Assembly: GCA_964030785.1 (NCBI GenBank)
Contig: OZ034967.1
Location: 64,676,742 to 64,740,741 of the forward strand
Direction: 5' to 3'
Length of the DNA stretch: 64,000 nt
Source: Siderastrea siderea
Taxonomy: Eukaryota; Cnidaria; Anthozoa; Scleractinia; Rhizangiidae
Positions 28,510-41,630 of this stretch are shown here, piece by piece. A program made the translations under genes and the position numbers. The notes below the pieces were generated by a model that was given only the letters and a program-made list of their open reading frames with translations, was not told the DNA's origin and did not search any database. The stretch's first letter is position 1, and each line of letters opens with the position of its first letter.

Positions 28510-28739
28510 GTTAATTTAAAAGTCTCATGATGCGAACAGCGCTGGCAGTAGTCGGAAGCGGGGAGGACCCTCCGAAAATTTGATTGACGGTAGCGAAAAA
28601 CGCATTTGTCGGTTGAGCTCCTAAACTACTACAAACTACTTCTCTTTCACGTTTTATTTGCATGAAGAATTCACCGGTCTAAGCATAGTTGATTATGCAG
28701 TAGTACTATAAATGGTTTGAATCTAGGAGTCATATCACG

Positions 28740-29165
28740 GTAAAGTGTGATCGTCCGGGTGAGTGTAGTCCTGAGAAGGACTGTTTATGGTGACATTGAC
28801 TGGTGTTTCGACAACCTGAGCGAAAGTCATTTATTAGAGTCATTTCGTAACTGACTAACTTTACTAACAATAGGCGAACAGACATTTGACTAACACAAGA
28901 CGGATCGAAACACAAAAATCACGCTTTACAGTCTTCTCAGCCGAAAAAAATCACGGCTTAATAGACAAACGAGCAATAACATCACGAGTTCGTCGAACAA
29001 TCTAGACAACAACTAGAGACTTACAACATCTACTGACGATTCAAAATTCACTTGACTGTAATGATGAGATTGATGACTTCCGCGCAGGTTGTCGAAACGT
29101 CAGTCAATGCCACAACAAACAGTCCCTCTGAGATCTACACTCACCCGGACGATCGATCATACTTT
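28740..29165. repeat. Inverted-repeat element
   Basis: Arms of about 90 bp (28740-28831 and 29067-29165), with motifs GTCCGGGTGAGTGTAG and GTTGTCGAAACGTCAGTC. GTCGAAACGT motifs occur in Penelope-like and foldback repeats; class not certain. Confidence 0.65.
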
Positions 29166-29486
29166 ACTGACTTATGTTATTCGGTAATCTTGGGCATTAT
29201 GTTATGTAATACTTAACACAGATTTAAAACAAAAAATACAGAATGTCCTTTAGAACTGTCTTACTAATACGTTTGTTCTTTTAAGAAGAATCGCAAAGTT
29301 AGGACATGGAAATTTGCATCGTCATTTTTCGTCTGCATGTACTGACGTTGCAAAATGATTTCTTCCACAGTTTCATCGAATATATTAAGGGACGTGTTAA
29401 TATTCCTCGAGCGCCACATCTACCGACGATTAACATCGGAGAATAAATGAAGCGGAAAGCGAAAACAAATCCATGATGACTTGAAG

Positions 29487-32335
29487 TAGCTAATATTGAA
29501 ACCGAGATCATAAAACAACAGGTGAGCACGATGCGTAATTTTTGTCGATAGAACACAAATTTGCGTCACAAGTACTGGCGTTTATGGTACTATCAGTATG
29601 ACAACTATTTATAGTAACACTTTCTAAATCGGCAAGTTTCATTTGCATTGACAATGGATCGGTTTCGTTGTTAGTGAGTATGTCAGTAATCTGAAACTAT
29701 TAATTAGTAGAGTTTTTGGCTGTAAGGATGGCCAGCGTGGAAATGGACTACAACCTGAAATGGTAAGCAGCTTTTTACCGTTCCGTCGTTTTGTTTTAGG
29801 AAAAAAAGTACGTACTTTGTAATCTGCTCTTGGTGCCTTGGGATATATTTTAAACGTTCTCACCTCAAGTACCCCAGTCACTACCTTAGTTAGACATGAA
29901 CACGAGTCTTTTAAAAAGACGTTTTTTCTAAAACAAAAGAGGAAAACCGTCGAGGTTAAAATTCAGAAGCAGGCAGAAGTCTAGATCTTGTGAATAAACT
30001 CAGGTGATTAATTTGTTTTTCCCCTTTAATTTCTCTTACAAACAGTTTTGGAGATATAATGAATTGGGCGACTGCATTTACTTACGGTTCCAGTTTTTTC
30101 GTTATGGTCAACAAAAGCCTTCAGATGGGGGTTTGTAATTGACGTCCACCGTCAGTTCAATTTTGGCAAAAGTAATATGATATTGTTGTTTACATATCAT
30201 CAACGTAAATGAAAATAGTTTATATTTGTCTTGGAGATGAAAAAGGATATTTTGAGCTATTCTAGCCTGCGAACTCAGACGTAATTCCGGCTGTCGTTTC
30301 TCTCCGCCGATACGTCTGCATTCGCAGGCTAGAGCTATTCTGCCATTCTTTTGTTCTTATAGTTCTCTAAGATTTTCGTCATAGTAAGGTGTTCATGGTC
30401 ACGATGTTTGATTTATTGCTTAATGATATCCTAAGGGGGTGAAAACGGAAGAGGGCTTACATTTTGACGTTGGCTTCCCTGGGGACAAAAAGAATTGAAT
30501 GGGAAAGTTGTAGAAGACTCGATTTAAATGGAATGGAAATTGGAGAGCTTAAAACAACAAATTACAGTGTATGAAAAGCAACTCTTTGATGGTTACTTTT
30601 TAGTAGAGTAATTATCGCTTTACTCACGCTGTCGTTTAATCTACTAATATGGCTTAGTGATTTTATGAAGGCAAGCAATACAGGCAATATCAAAACCTGT
30701 TCCGTTGAACTCGAAAGTTCTTTTTTTTTTCTCAGCTTCATCACAAGGACGTCCAATAACACTGTTGGATAACAATAAGTTCCAAACTGTTTTGGTGAAG
30801 GCGTCGATCAAAGAGATACATCTATCATTCAAAGGTTAGTACAGAAGAATATTCGGTGTTGTGTACAGCCAGAATACAATCTTTCCCTGTTATTCAGACT
30901 AATGTTTGGGGATGGAAGGGGAAAAATGAATAACGAATAACGAGTCAAAACAAAAAATGAATAAGAAATATTTAGAGCATAAACGTTCGGAATAAGGAAT
31001 AATTCAGTCCCTTTAAAGGAACTCGACTCTGCATATTCTTCGTCAGTGTTTGCGTCTCCCGTGTGAAGGCCAGCCACAAAAGTTGTCCGTAGTCAGTTAT
31101 AGTTACTCTAGGTGATTAGTGTTCAATCAGGTAGGTACCCTTGGTGCAAAAAGTCTTTCGGCAGAGGACTTGCTCATAACTGGTGCGACTTTTGTTCTAT
31201 TCGATTGTTTTAAGTTCATCAACGACAACTTCGTCTCCACTGACATGTGGTGACCTTTTATAAATTGATCGCCACTCCTTAGGGAGGAATAGGGGTAAAG
31301 AAAAACTGCGGCGAATGGAGCGAGCAGCGTGTGGACAGCTAGCGTCGCCCCCTCCCCAAACCTCACACCCACCCGCTCCGATTTTTCCTTATCCCAGTCC
31401 TACTTACGAGCCTTTTTATAGGCTAATAACTGGTATCGTCTTGTGTAGCCTGCATCAGGCGTTCATTAGGTGCGAGTGGGAACCCTCTCCCTCATCGCTT
31501 CCTCCTTGTCTCGTGTATCCTTTACTTCTTTGCGCCGTTCCCAACTATCTAAAGACATAAACTAGCCAGATTTTTTATGGGATCTATCAAAAGTAAGTGA
31601 CGGTTAATAAGCTTCAATGTACAAAGTACCCGGACATGTTCACCATTATTGTCGACCTTTACTTACGGACACCCTCTGTAAACGGTCAGTAGTAAAATTC
31701 TGAGTATCTATTTTTAAACTTCTCACAAGTAAACATAATCCACAAACGGGTAAAGTAGAAGACATAAGGGTTTGAAATGGCCCATGTGTCAATGTTTACT
31801 GACTTTAGAGGCCAGGAAGAGTTACTGAACTCTAAGCTAAACGTAAAAGAACAGCTTTTACGGAAATCTAAGAATCAATGCTCAAGAACCTCGAAAGTTT
31901 GCTGGGAGAGGAGAACAGGATGGCGTCAACTCCTCCCTAGGCATCGCACCGCTCGCACCGCCTTTTCGGCGTTGTATCTCTGGTGCACTAAGTAGCATGT
32001 TCTTCTTTCTTACATTTTCTTAATGGACAAGTTTATCATGTTCAATGGAAACAGTTTGCAATATTGACTTTTGTTCGATGTTCAACCGCATAATAAAGAT
32101 GTAATATCAAACAATGTCACGAGCGTGGGACGAAAAAAAATCTGAGTCTGCTATGCAAATCGAACCGATGACCATCCCCTCTTCCTCCGGGGAGTCTAAC
32201 CGCAGACTTATTTAAAGCCTCGAGGCAAGCTAAGTCATAGTTACAAGGTTCATTGTTCAGTTACGTGTTTTTCCATAAAGTGGCCCTGATTAAGACATAT
32301 TTTGAGGATAGAAAACCTTAAAAATCGCGAAAGTG
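29487..32335 (+). repeat. 2.85-kb tandem duplication, copy 1
   Basis: Near-identical to the following unit (32336-35181), differing by scattered substitutions and small indels. It includes a 69-bp MITE at 30263-30331. The short open frames in it are shared simply because the units are duplicates. None has a recognised domain. Confidence 0.93.
30263..30331. mobile_element. 69-bp MITE with 9-bp target duplication
   Basis: Termini TAGCCTGCGAA and TTCGCAGGCTA with inner inverted pairing. It is flanked by GAGCTATTC on both sides (30254-30262 and 30332-30340). A 9-bp duplication suggests a Mutator-like source. A copy with the same flanks is in the second unit (33112-33180). Confidence 0.8.
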
Positions 32336-35181
32336 TAGCTAACATTGAAACCGAGATCATAAAACAACAGGTGAGCACGATGCGTAATTTTTGTCGATAG
32401 AACACAAATTTGCGTCACAAGTACTGGCGTTTATGGTACTATCAGTATGACAACTATTTATAGTAACACTTTCTAAATCGGCAAGTTTCATTTGCATTGA
32501 CAATGGATCGGTTTCGTTGTTAGTGAGTATGTCAGTAATCTGAAACTATTAATTAGTAGAGTTTTTGGCTGTAAGGATGGCCAGGGTGGAAATGGACTAC
32601 AACCTGAAATGGTAAGCAGCTTTTTACCGTTCCGTCGTTTTGTTTTAGGAAAAAAAGTACGTACTTTGTAATCTGCTCTTGGTGCCTTGGGATATATTTT
32701 AAACGTTCTCACGTCAAGTACCCCAGTCACTACCTTAGTTAGACATGAACACGAGTCTTTTAAAAAGACGTTTTTTCTAAAACAAAAGAGGAAAACCGTC
32801 GAGGTTAAAATTAAGAAGCAGGCAGAAGTCTAGATCTTGTGAATAAATTCAGGTGATTAATTTGTTTTTCCCCTTTAATTTCTCTTACAAACAGTTTTGG
32901 AGATATAATGAATTGGGTGACTGCATTTACTTACGGTTCCAGTTTTTTCGTTATGGTCAACAAAAGCCTTCAGGTGGGGGGTTTGTAATTGACGTCCACC
33001 GTCAGTTCAATTTTGGCAAAAGTAACATGATATTGTTGTTTACATATCATCAACGTAAATGAAAATAGTTTATATTTGTCTTGGAGATGAAAAAGGATAT
33101 TTTGAGCTATTCTAGCCTGCGAACGCAGACGTAATTCCGGCTGTCGTTTCTCTCCGCCGATACGTCTGCATTCGCAGGCTAGAGCTATTCTGCTATTCTT
33201 TTGTTCTTATAGTTCTCTAAGATTTTCGTCATAGTAAGGTGTTCATGGTCATGATGTTTGATTTATTGCTTAATGATATCCTAAGGGGGTGAAAACGGAA
33301 GAGGGCTTACATTTTGACGTTGGCTTCCCTGGGGACAAAAAGAATTGAATGGGAAAGTTGTAGAAGACTCGATTTAAATGGACTGGAAATTGGAGAGCTT
33401 AAAACAACAAATTACAGTGTATGAAAAGCAACTCTTTGGTGGTTACTTTTTAGTAGAGTAATTATCGCTTTACTCACGCTGTCGTTTAATCTACTAATAT
33501 GGCTTAGTGATCTTATGAAGGTAAGCAATACAGGCAATATCACAACCTGTTCCGTTGAACTCGAAAGTTCTTTTTTTTTTTCTCAGCTTCATCACAAGGA
33601 CGTCCAATAACACTGTTGGATAACAATAAGTTCCAAACTGTTTTGGTGAAGGCGTCGATCAAAGAGATACATCTATCATTCAAAGGTTAGTACAGAAGAA
33701 TATTCGGTGTTGTGTACAGCCAGAATACAATCTTTCCCTGTTATTCAGACTAATGTTTGGGGATGGAAGGGGAAAAATGAATAACGAATAACGAGTCAAA
33801 ACAAAAAATGAATAAGAAATATTTAGAGCATAAACGTTCGGAATAAGGAATAATTCAGTCCCTTTAAAGGAACTCGACTCTGCATATTCTTCGTCAGTGT
33901 TTGCGTCTCCCGTGTGAAGGCCAGCCACAAAAGTTGTCCGTAGTCAGTTATAGTTACTCTAGGTGATTAGTGTTCAATCAGGTACCCTTGGTGCAAAAAG
34001 TCTTTCGGCAGAGGACTTGCTCATAACTGGTGCGACTTTTGTTCTATTCGATTGTTTTAAGTTCATCAACGACAACTTCGTCTCCACTGACATGTGGTGA
34101 CCTTTCATAAATTGATCGCCACTCCTTAGGGAGGAATAGGGGTAAAGAAAAACTGCGGCGAATGGAGCGAGCAGCGTGTGGACAGCTAGCGTCGCCCCCT
34201 CCCCAAACCTCACACCCACCCGCTCCGATTTTTCCTTATCCCAGTCCTACTTACGAGCCTTTTTATAGGCTAATAACTGGTATCGTCTTGTGTAGCCTGT
34301 ATCAGGCGTTCATTAGGTGCGAGTGGGAACCCTCTCCCTCATCGCTTCCTCCTTGTCTCGTGTATCCTTTACTTCTTTGCGCCGTTCCCAACTATCTAAA
34401 GACATAAACTAGCCAGATTTTTTATGGGATCTATCAAAAGTAAGTGACGGTTAATAAGCTTCAATGTACAAAGTACCCGGACATGTTCACCATTATTGTC
34501 GACCTTTACTTACGGACACCCTCTGTAAACGGTCAGTAGTAAAATTCTGAGTATCTATTTTTAAACTTCTCACAAGTAAACATAATCCACAAACGGGTAA
34601 AGTAGAAGACATAAGGGTTTGAAATGGCCCATGTGTCAATGTTTACTGACTTTAAAGGCCAGGAAGAGTTACTGAACTCTAAGCTAAACGTAAAAGAACA
34701 GCTTTTACGGAAATCTAAGAATCAATGCTCAAGAACCTCGAAAGTTTGCTGGGAGAGGAGAACAAGATGGCGTCACCTCCTCCCTAGGCATCGCACCGCT
34801 CGCACCGCCTTTTCGGCGTTGTATCTCTGGTGCACTAAGTAGCATGTTCTTCTTTCTCACATTTTCTTAATGGACAAGTTTATCATGTTCAATGGAAACA
34901 GTTTGCAATATTGACTTTTGTTCGATGTTCAACCGCATAATAAAGATGTAATATCCACCATGTCACGAGCGTGGGACGAAAAAAAATCTGAGTCTGCTAT
35001 GCAAATCGAACCGATGACCATCCCCTCTTCCTCCAGGGAGTCTAACCGCAGACTTATTTAAAGCCTCGAGGCAAGCTAAGTCATAGTTACAAGGTTCATT
35101 GTTCAGTTACGTGTTTTTCCATGAAGTGGCCCTGATTAAGACATATTTTGAGGAAAGAAAACCTTAAAAATCGCGAAAGTG
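32336..35181 (+). repeat. 2.85-kb tandem duplication, copy 2
   Basis: Head-to-tail copy of 29487-32335, joined without spacer at ...GCGAAAGTG/TAGCTAA. Ends at 35181, after which the sequence diverges. Confidence 0.93.
33112..33180. mobile_element. 69-bp MITE, copy in duplicated unit
   Basis: Same element and same flanking 9-bp repeats as 30263-30331, so the MITE predates the tandem duplication. Confidence 0.78.
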
Positions 35182-37400
35182 TTTTCAACACTTTCCTTTT
35201 CATGTTTTCATTACAACATTACACCTTTTTTTTGTTTATTTATGCACCTTTTCCTCGTATGAAGTACAATTAAACTATTTGCAGTCATTTCCAATTTCAT
35301 GCACACGCATTGCAACTGAGGTTGCCCAACAAAATATGAATAGCAACTGGACACAATATTGCATAAAAGAAAATATCCTGAAAAATTCTAAAATGAATAA
35401 TGAATAAATCCGAAAAAAAGCAAATGGGTAATGAATAAGTGAGATACCATTATTTCTCTTTCACCCCCGCTAGTGTGAAAATTTGTGTTTTGATCCTCCT
35501 GATATAGTTTACACATGGTGTTCAGCTGTTGTTTGGGTTTTTGAAAGCAACTTAATAAAGTGTACGCATTAGATACGGTACATGAATTTAGGACCGATTT
35601 TGAATCATGACTCGAGATCCTGACTCGAAGTCCTGACTCGAAGGATAGATGTCCTCGTGTGGCACTCATCAGATAACATTGCCAAATGCGAAGTTACAAC
35701 GTGACACGGACATATGATGCACAGATGCGTGGCGTGAGCGGAAATGCAAATAGTTTCTATTGTGTGACAATGGAAGTTTGAAGAGGAATTTGTTTGCGTG
35801 TCTACAGGCGGAAGTTGTGAGTTCATTTCGTTTAGTGATGGACAAATCAGGCTTGCAAATTATAAACTTCCTAACTTCCTGTAAACACGCAAATAAAATT
35901 CCTCTTCAAACATTTTAAGGCTTCCATTGTCACACAATAGAAACTATTGTAATTTGCTTGAAAGTGGTCAATTACCTAGATGTCACACTTAATCTCACAA
36001 CCGGAAATAACCTGCGATCAGGCGTTTTAAACCGGAAAATACCACAGGGACCCACACAAACTGTGTGGCCGTTTGTAGTTTCAAAATTATAAGGGAATTT
36101 AGGGGAGGAATATTTACATGCGAGGCACATATGCGAGGAATATTTACATTCAAGTTCAAAATAAACATAATCTTACCTCAATCTTTGCGTTTTGTCGTCA
36201 TTGTGCCTCTGAACAGCGAATCATGGCGAACAATTTCGTACAGTCAGCGGCTCGATATGTCGGCTCACGCAGTTTTTTTATTCGTTTAGGTGAATTAGTG
36301 GAAAACCGTTAAATCTACTATTAAGCGATAAGACTATAGTGTCTAACATATATTCAAATCAAAAAGCAAGTTTAAAAGAAGAAAAACCCAGTTTTCTTGT
36401 TATTTAAGCATTGATCAATCAACAGCCATATTGTCACACCACTTTGTCACGCGAAGTCACACTGTCAGAGGAAGTTCAGCCCGAAACTTCTATTCAAGCT
36501 TGTACAGCGGACCTCCAAGTGAAATTTAAAGTTGTCATGTAAGCTGAATATAAATTGAACATTCTGAACATGGCAGGCGATCTTGACTTCGGTGAAAAGT
36601 TTTGTAAATCTTTCGTTTCGTTGGTTTTTCCTGATGTCACGGGCTTAGGAAATCATAAGTATTTTACCCGTTTTTCAGTCGTGGCGGGAAGCAAGAAAAC
36701 AACTTGAAAGGCAATATATTTGCGATGAACTTAAGGGTTCGAGTGTAAACTATACAAACAGACTTTTGGACATTGACCAGCACTTCTGAAAGGGACACAA
36801 GTTGAGAATGTTCTACTCGCACTCCGGCCGCGACAAGAAGCGAAGAATGGCGAGTTGGCGATGTACCGTGAATGGTATAAAAGTTAATCAGGAAGCGTGA
36901 AGAAACTTCAAAAGCAACAATAATACGGTTCCACTGTTACTAGATATAGTCGTCTTCGTGTTAAGGCGTTTGCACCCTGGAAATGTTTCATTGTTCTGAC
37001 TTGGGCAGGAAGAATAAATCAAGGTACGACAAAATTTCGCTTTTTTCTTTGTTGAGACTTTAAAATCTAAAGCGGAATTTGGCGCGTGTGCGCCTGCGCG
37101 GCGTCCACGTTGTATGAATTTGTTTGCCATGATTAGTGATTTTTCAGGGTTTAGCAATGTGATCGACTGTACGTAATAAGAGGAAAACAAAGGAGGAAAG
37201 CCTGATTTCAGACCGGCCCAGCGTCGAAACCGGCTGAAAGTTGTCCAATATACACGCACTGTAACGGTTCGATAAGTGATGTTTCGGTCTGCATGTAAAC
37301 CTACCAGTCGGACCGTATACAGTTTAATACGGTCCGTGGAATAGATCTCATTAGTGAGACTTACAGTATTTTGATACTGATTCAGTAAGGTTCACTATGG
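35182..37400. other. Host intergenic with a ~230-bp palindrome
   Basis: Around 35738-35822 and 35863-35965, imperfect inverted arms share GTGTGACAATGGAAG and related motifs. No gene recognised; small frames at 36190-36310 and 36900-37135 have no known domain. From about 37262 the sequence is a diverged member of the 135-bp repeat family seen at 38558-38825. Confidence 0.5.
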
Positions 37401-38557
37401 GGGCGCGTTCCTTTTAGTGAATCCGGATACGGATTGAAAAATCCAGATTTTAGAGATTTATGATAAAAAATGGAACGCATAAGATTTGAATCTAAAAGAT
37501 CCATATTTAGGTTAACAAATGGAACGCGAAATCCGGATTCCTGATTTTCTCTGATCGGTCACATGATATTGCTTCCTCGTTCCCAGTCGAAAACAAAATG
37601 GCAGCCATCTGAAGGTTGGAACTTTTAAACGCGTTAATGTTTCTGTTTTTACGGCCTCAGATGTCAAATTAAAGGAGTATGCACTACACATTTAGAGTTG
37701 GAGGCTTCGTTTTTCGACCGACCATAGAACACGTTGAATAAACGATATTTTTGAACAGTTCTTCGACGACTTTTCTTTTATGAGTTTGTTGTAATACGAG
37801 ATTAATTGCTTGTCTTTTCTTTCTCGATCGTTAATGAACTCGCATTGTTATAGTGTAAATACGGAACATTCTAGCACGTTATTATTTTTCTTGTGAATGT
37901 ATGTGGAATGATTCATTATGAAATATGAGTGAAAACTTGTAGAGTAATTATTCAGGGATATTCAAATAGGTCACGTTTATTTCTTGTGAGTTTGTTTGCT
38001 ACCTGAAGCTGAAAGGACGTCAAATAAATACGCGCAAAAATACAGTTACCTCGTCGAGTAGTTCTTTCTCTTCGATACAAGATTTTTCTACACAATGTCG
38101 AAGAAGGAACACGTGTGGAAACAGACTTATTTCTCAGGCGAAGCCTTACTGAGCTTACGGCTCTTGTCCGCTTCCAATAATGTGTTTTACTCAAGCTGAC
38201 CAGCAGATAGTTCAGGTTTTTAACTATATTCAAGTTAACTTTTACTTGAGAAAACAAAAGAACTTAATTTTAAACTTAAAGGTGCAAGCTAATTATCGGT
38301 AGAAAAAACGGTTTCACGAACATGTTTTAAAACCGCGCAAGACTGTGTGAAGCGTGTGTTTTGTATCACTCAGGACCAAAATGGGGAAAAAAAGAACGCA
38401 GAATCCAAATCTGGCTTGAGATTGAATCCAAAAAACTCCACTCAGTGGCGTGGATTTTTTGGATTCGAATATTATTTCAGATTTTCGTTAATGGAACGCT
38501 GAAACCAGAATTGGATTGCATGAATCCAAAACCAGATTCGTTAACAGGAACGCGCCC
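37401..38557. mobile_element. 1.16-kb MITE-like element with GGGCGCGTTCC termini
   Basis: Left end GGGCGCGTTCCTTTTAGTGAATC and right end (reverse complement) GGGCGCGTTCCTGTTAACGAATC form imperfect terminal inverted repeats. Subterminal copies of 'AATCCGGAT/ATCCAAA' and 'GGAACGC' recur inside. No transposase domain seen. It interrupts an array of 135-bp repeats. Confidence 0.78.
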
Positions 38558-38828
38558 TGAGTGTGGGGTGAAACGGTTAATCGATCCGTACGGTACGTAC
38601 AGACCGTAAAAGGGGTGAGATTCAGTCCGTTAACGGTCCGTGAACTGCATCTCATTAAGGGCACTTAGAATATTTTTCAGTACGGTGTACTCTGAGTGTG
38701 GGGTGAAACGGTTGATCGATCCGTACGGTCCGTACAGACCGTAAAAGGGGTGTTCGGTCCGTTAACAGTCCGTGAACTGCATCTCATTAAGGACACTCAG
38801 AATATTTTTCAGTACCATTCACTCTGAG
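38558..38828. repeat. Tandem repeat, period about 135 bp, two copies
   Basis: Unit begins GAGTGTGGGGTGAAACGGTT and contains CCGTACGG and CCGTACAGACCGTAAAAGG. Starts at about 38559 and 38694, with a third partial start near 38825. Related antisense sequence occurs at 41170-41330. Confidence 0.85.
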
Positions 38829-39335
38829 TGTTTTATCTCACACCGGGTAGTTATGATCGGTCGAGAGCACTGATTACTTTAACTTTTTGAGTTAAGACGT
38901 CTCAACTTTCTTCGCGTGATAAGCACTACAAGGACGCTGTCAAAATGCATAATTGGTGGTTTCTACACAACAGACCATTTAAGCAAAAATTTCTCCCATC
39001 TTGTCAGATCAAACTCACCCGAGTTTTTTAGCGTCAATAAGTGGCAAACTATAAAAGCAGGCTTGATAACGATCATGACACCAGCTACTAGCTCGCCTTT
39101 AGAGCTGTTCACAAAAAGGCTTCAGTAGCAAAGCGAGCGCAACTCTTGCGTCCTCGGTCACGTGAACATACCACTTTAAACTTGCAGTTATCGAAAAAAA
39201 CAGAAAGTATTTATCATTTCATTCTGTAGTTGAATACAGCATTTCACAAATGAAGATACACTCAATATGTGAATTTGATCTAATTTTATAAAGATCTAAT
39301 TTTGATCCAATTTGATCTAATTTTATGAAGATGGT
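38829..39335. other. Host intergenic, nothing recognised
   Basis: Only short frames without domains. Confidence 0.5.
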
Positions 39336-41166
39336 TTAAGGAGGTTCGCAACAGTTTTTTTGGCCTTGGAGTGTATCTTTTGAAGTCAAAATTTCGCATA
39401 GAAGATAAACTTCGATTTCCTTGATACTACACCACCTTTTCAACATATCATCAACGTTTATTTTCTCACTGGTTTCCTAGCAACAGTTGTCACCATAGCA
39501 ACGGTAATGGACAACCCCTCATTTTAAATAATGTCGAATATCTCGAAAACTAGTCAGACACTTTATGACGAAAAATGAACTATTTGAACTACTCAACCAA
39601 CACAACTTGTATGCAAAATTAGAGAAAAATCTGTAAGAGCGTTTTCAAGTAAATCATGATTCATTTTTTACGGGCAGATTTTGGTCATTACTGCAATTTT
39701 CTCCACTATTTCAAGAAAGATAAAACTTAACACTTTCCCTTTTCAGTTGAAAGATCTTTTATGATATCAAAACATTCGTAATGTACATTGAGCTTCCTAG
39801 GTGGCTACGATTTCAAGATATTTATATTTAAAAAGTCCTAAAATGTTGCACAAATCAGTCAAAAAGTTCGTAATTTGCATAAATAGAAATATTTCTAAAC
39901 TGCCCTTACAGATTTTTCTCTTAAATTGATTGCCGTTAGAATAACAATTCTTTTTGATGTTCCAGTGAGTTTTAGGCTGAATAAACGTTTCTGTTATTAG
40001 ATAAGAAGGCTGAATCTCGGTCAAGTTTCAGTCGTTATTAACTTTCAACGAGCAACAGTTTTATTTTCTTTTTCCTGGTATATTTCACGGTTATTCACAT
40101 GCAATGAATAATTGTACACGCTGCGCTTGTGTCCTCTCGTGCGTTTATAATTCCTTCTCATAATAAAAAAATATTCGTCTTTTGGCTTGTTTCTCGTTAT
40201 TTTTCTGCCCCAGTTAATGCCATCGTGGGCGTTAACATGTATGCAATCCGTAATTATAAATGCTAACACGTCAGTCAGTATTTAAAGAATAATGGCAAAG
40301 AGTCTCCAGGAAGAAGCTCAGAAGACCAAGATTTTTTATTATTATGACAAGGAATTATAAATGCACGACAGGACTCAAGCGCAGCGTGTATAATTATTCG
40401 TTGCATGTGAATAACCGTGAAATATACCAGGAGAAAGAACAAAACTGTTGCTCGTTGAAAGTTAATAATGACTGAAACTTGACCGAGATTCAGCCTTCTT
40501 ATCTAATAACAGAAACGTTTATTCAGCCAAAAACTCACTGGAACATCAAACAGAATTATTATTCTAACGGCAATCAATTTAAGAGAAAAATCTGTAAGGG
40601 CAGTTTAGAAATATTTCTATCTATGCAAATTACGAACTTTTTGACTGATTTGTGCTACATTTTAGCAGTTTTTAAATATAAATATCTTAAAATAGCAGCC
40701 ACCTAGGAGAGCTCAATGTACATTAAGAATGTTCTGCTGTCATGAAAGATCGTTCGACTGAAAAGAGAAAGTGTTAAGTTTTATCTTTCTTGAAATATTG
40801 GAGAAAATTGCAGGAATGACCAAAATCTGCCCGCAAAAAATGAATCACGATTTACTTGAAAACGCTCTTACAGATTTGCTCTAATTTCGCATACAAGTTG
40901 TGTAGGTTGAGTAGTTCAAATAGTTCTAGTTTCGTCATAAAGTGTCTGACTAGTTTTCGAGATATTTGACATTATTTAAAATGAGGGGTTGTCCATTACA
41001 GTTGCTATGGTGACAGTTGTTGCTAAGAGACCAATGAAAAATAAACTTTGGTCATATGTTGAAAAGGTGGCGTAGTATCAAGGAAATCGAAGTTTACCTT
41101 CTATGCGAAAATTTGATTTCAAAAGATACACTCCAAGGTCCAAAAAACTGTTGCGAGCCTCCTTAA
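39336..41166. mobile_element. TTAA-flanked foldback element A
   Basis: TTAA (39336-39339) is followed by GGAGGTTCGCAACAG. The right end is CTGTTGCGAGCCTCC followed by TTAA (41163-41166). Long inverted arms (about 39340-40280 and 40365-41162) make most of the element a diverged palindrome. TTAA target use suggests a piggyBac-type source. No transposase is encoded. Confidence 0.82.
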
Positions 41167-41630
41167 TACAGATCGTACAGATCGACAAACCGTTTCACCC
41201 TTAATCATCTGAATCACTAACGAGACGCACACAATTAACGGACCGTATACGGACCGATTACCCCTCTTACGGTCTGTACAGAGCGTACAGATCGTAAGGC
41301 TGATTTATCAGTCCGTATTAGGTTGTGTATATTGGACATGAGTGGATTTTCACCAAGAAATTTGCATCGCACTGTTTCCAAACTCCGTACCAGGCAAGCT
41401 GATGGGGTTGAGGTTTCTTCTCGCACCATTCAATTGGAAATTCATCGAAAAGTCGAAGGGAGAGCCGTATGGGTAGGCAAATTTGGTAACCTATGGATCT
41501 GAGAAATTTTGGTTATGACGTCAGCGTACACCACCCACACAGACTCTGGGGGAGGGGGAAAGGGGTCCCAAGAAAACCCGACATGGGGGAGGAGAATGCC
41601 ATCTTTTCTTGGCGGGAAATCGCGCGGTGC
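40365..41630 (+). repeat. Tandem duplication around the foldback right half, copy 1
   Basis: 1,266-bp unit repeated at 41631-43013. It contains the right half of foldback element A plus about 460 bp of flank, so the duplication happened after insertion. Confidence 0.9.

Noticed and set aside
29639..34842. Paired open frames in the 2.85-kb repeat as a conserved gene
   Set aside because: They match because the DNA is a recent duplicate; no domain or codon signal, and overlapping frames on both strands are equally conserved.
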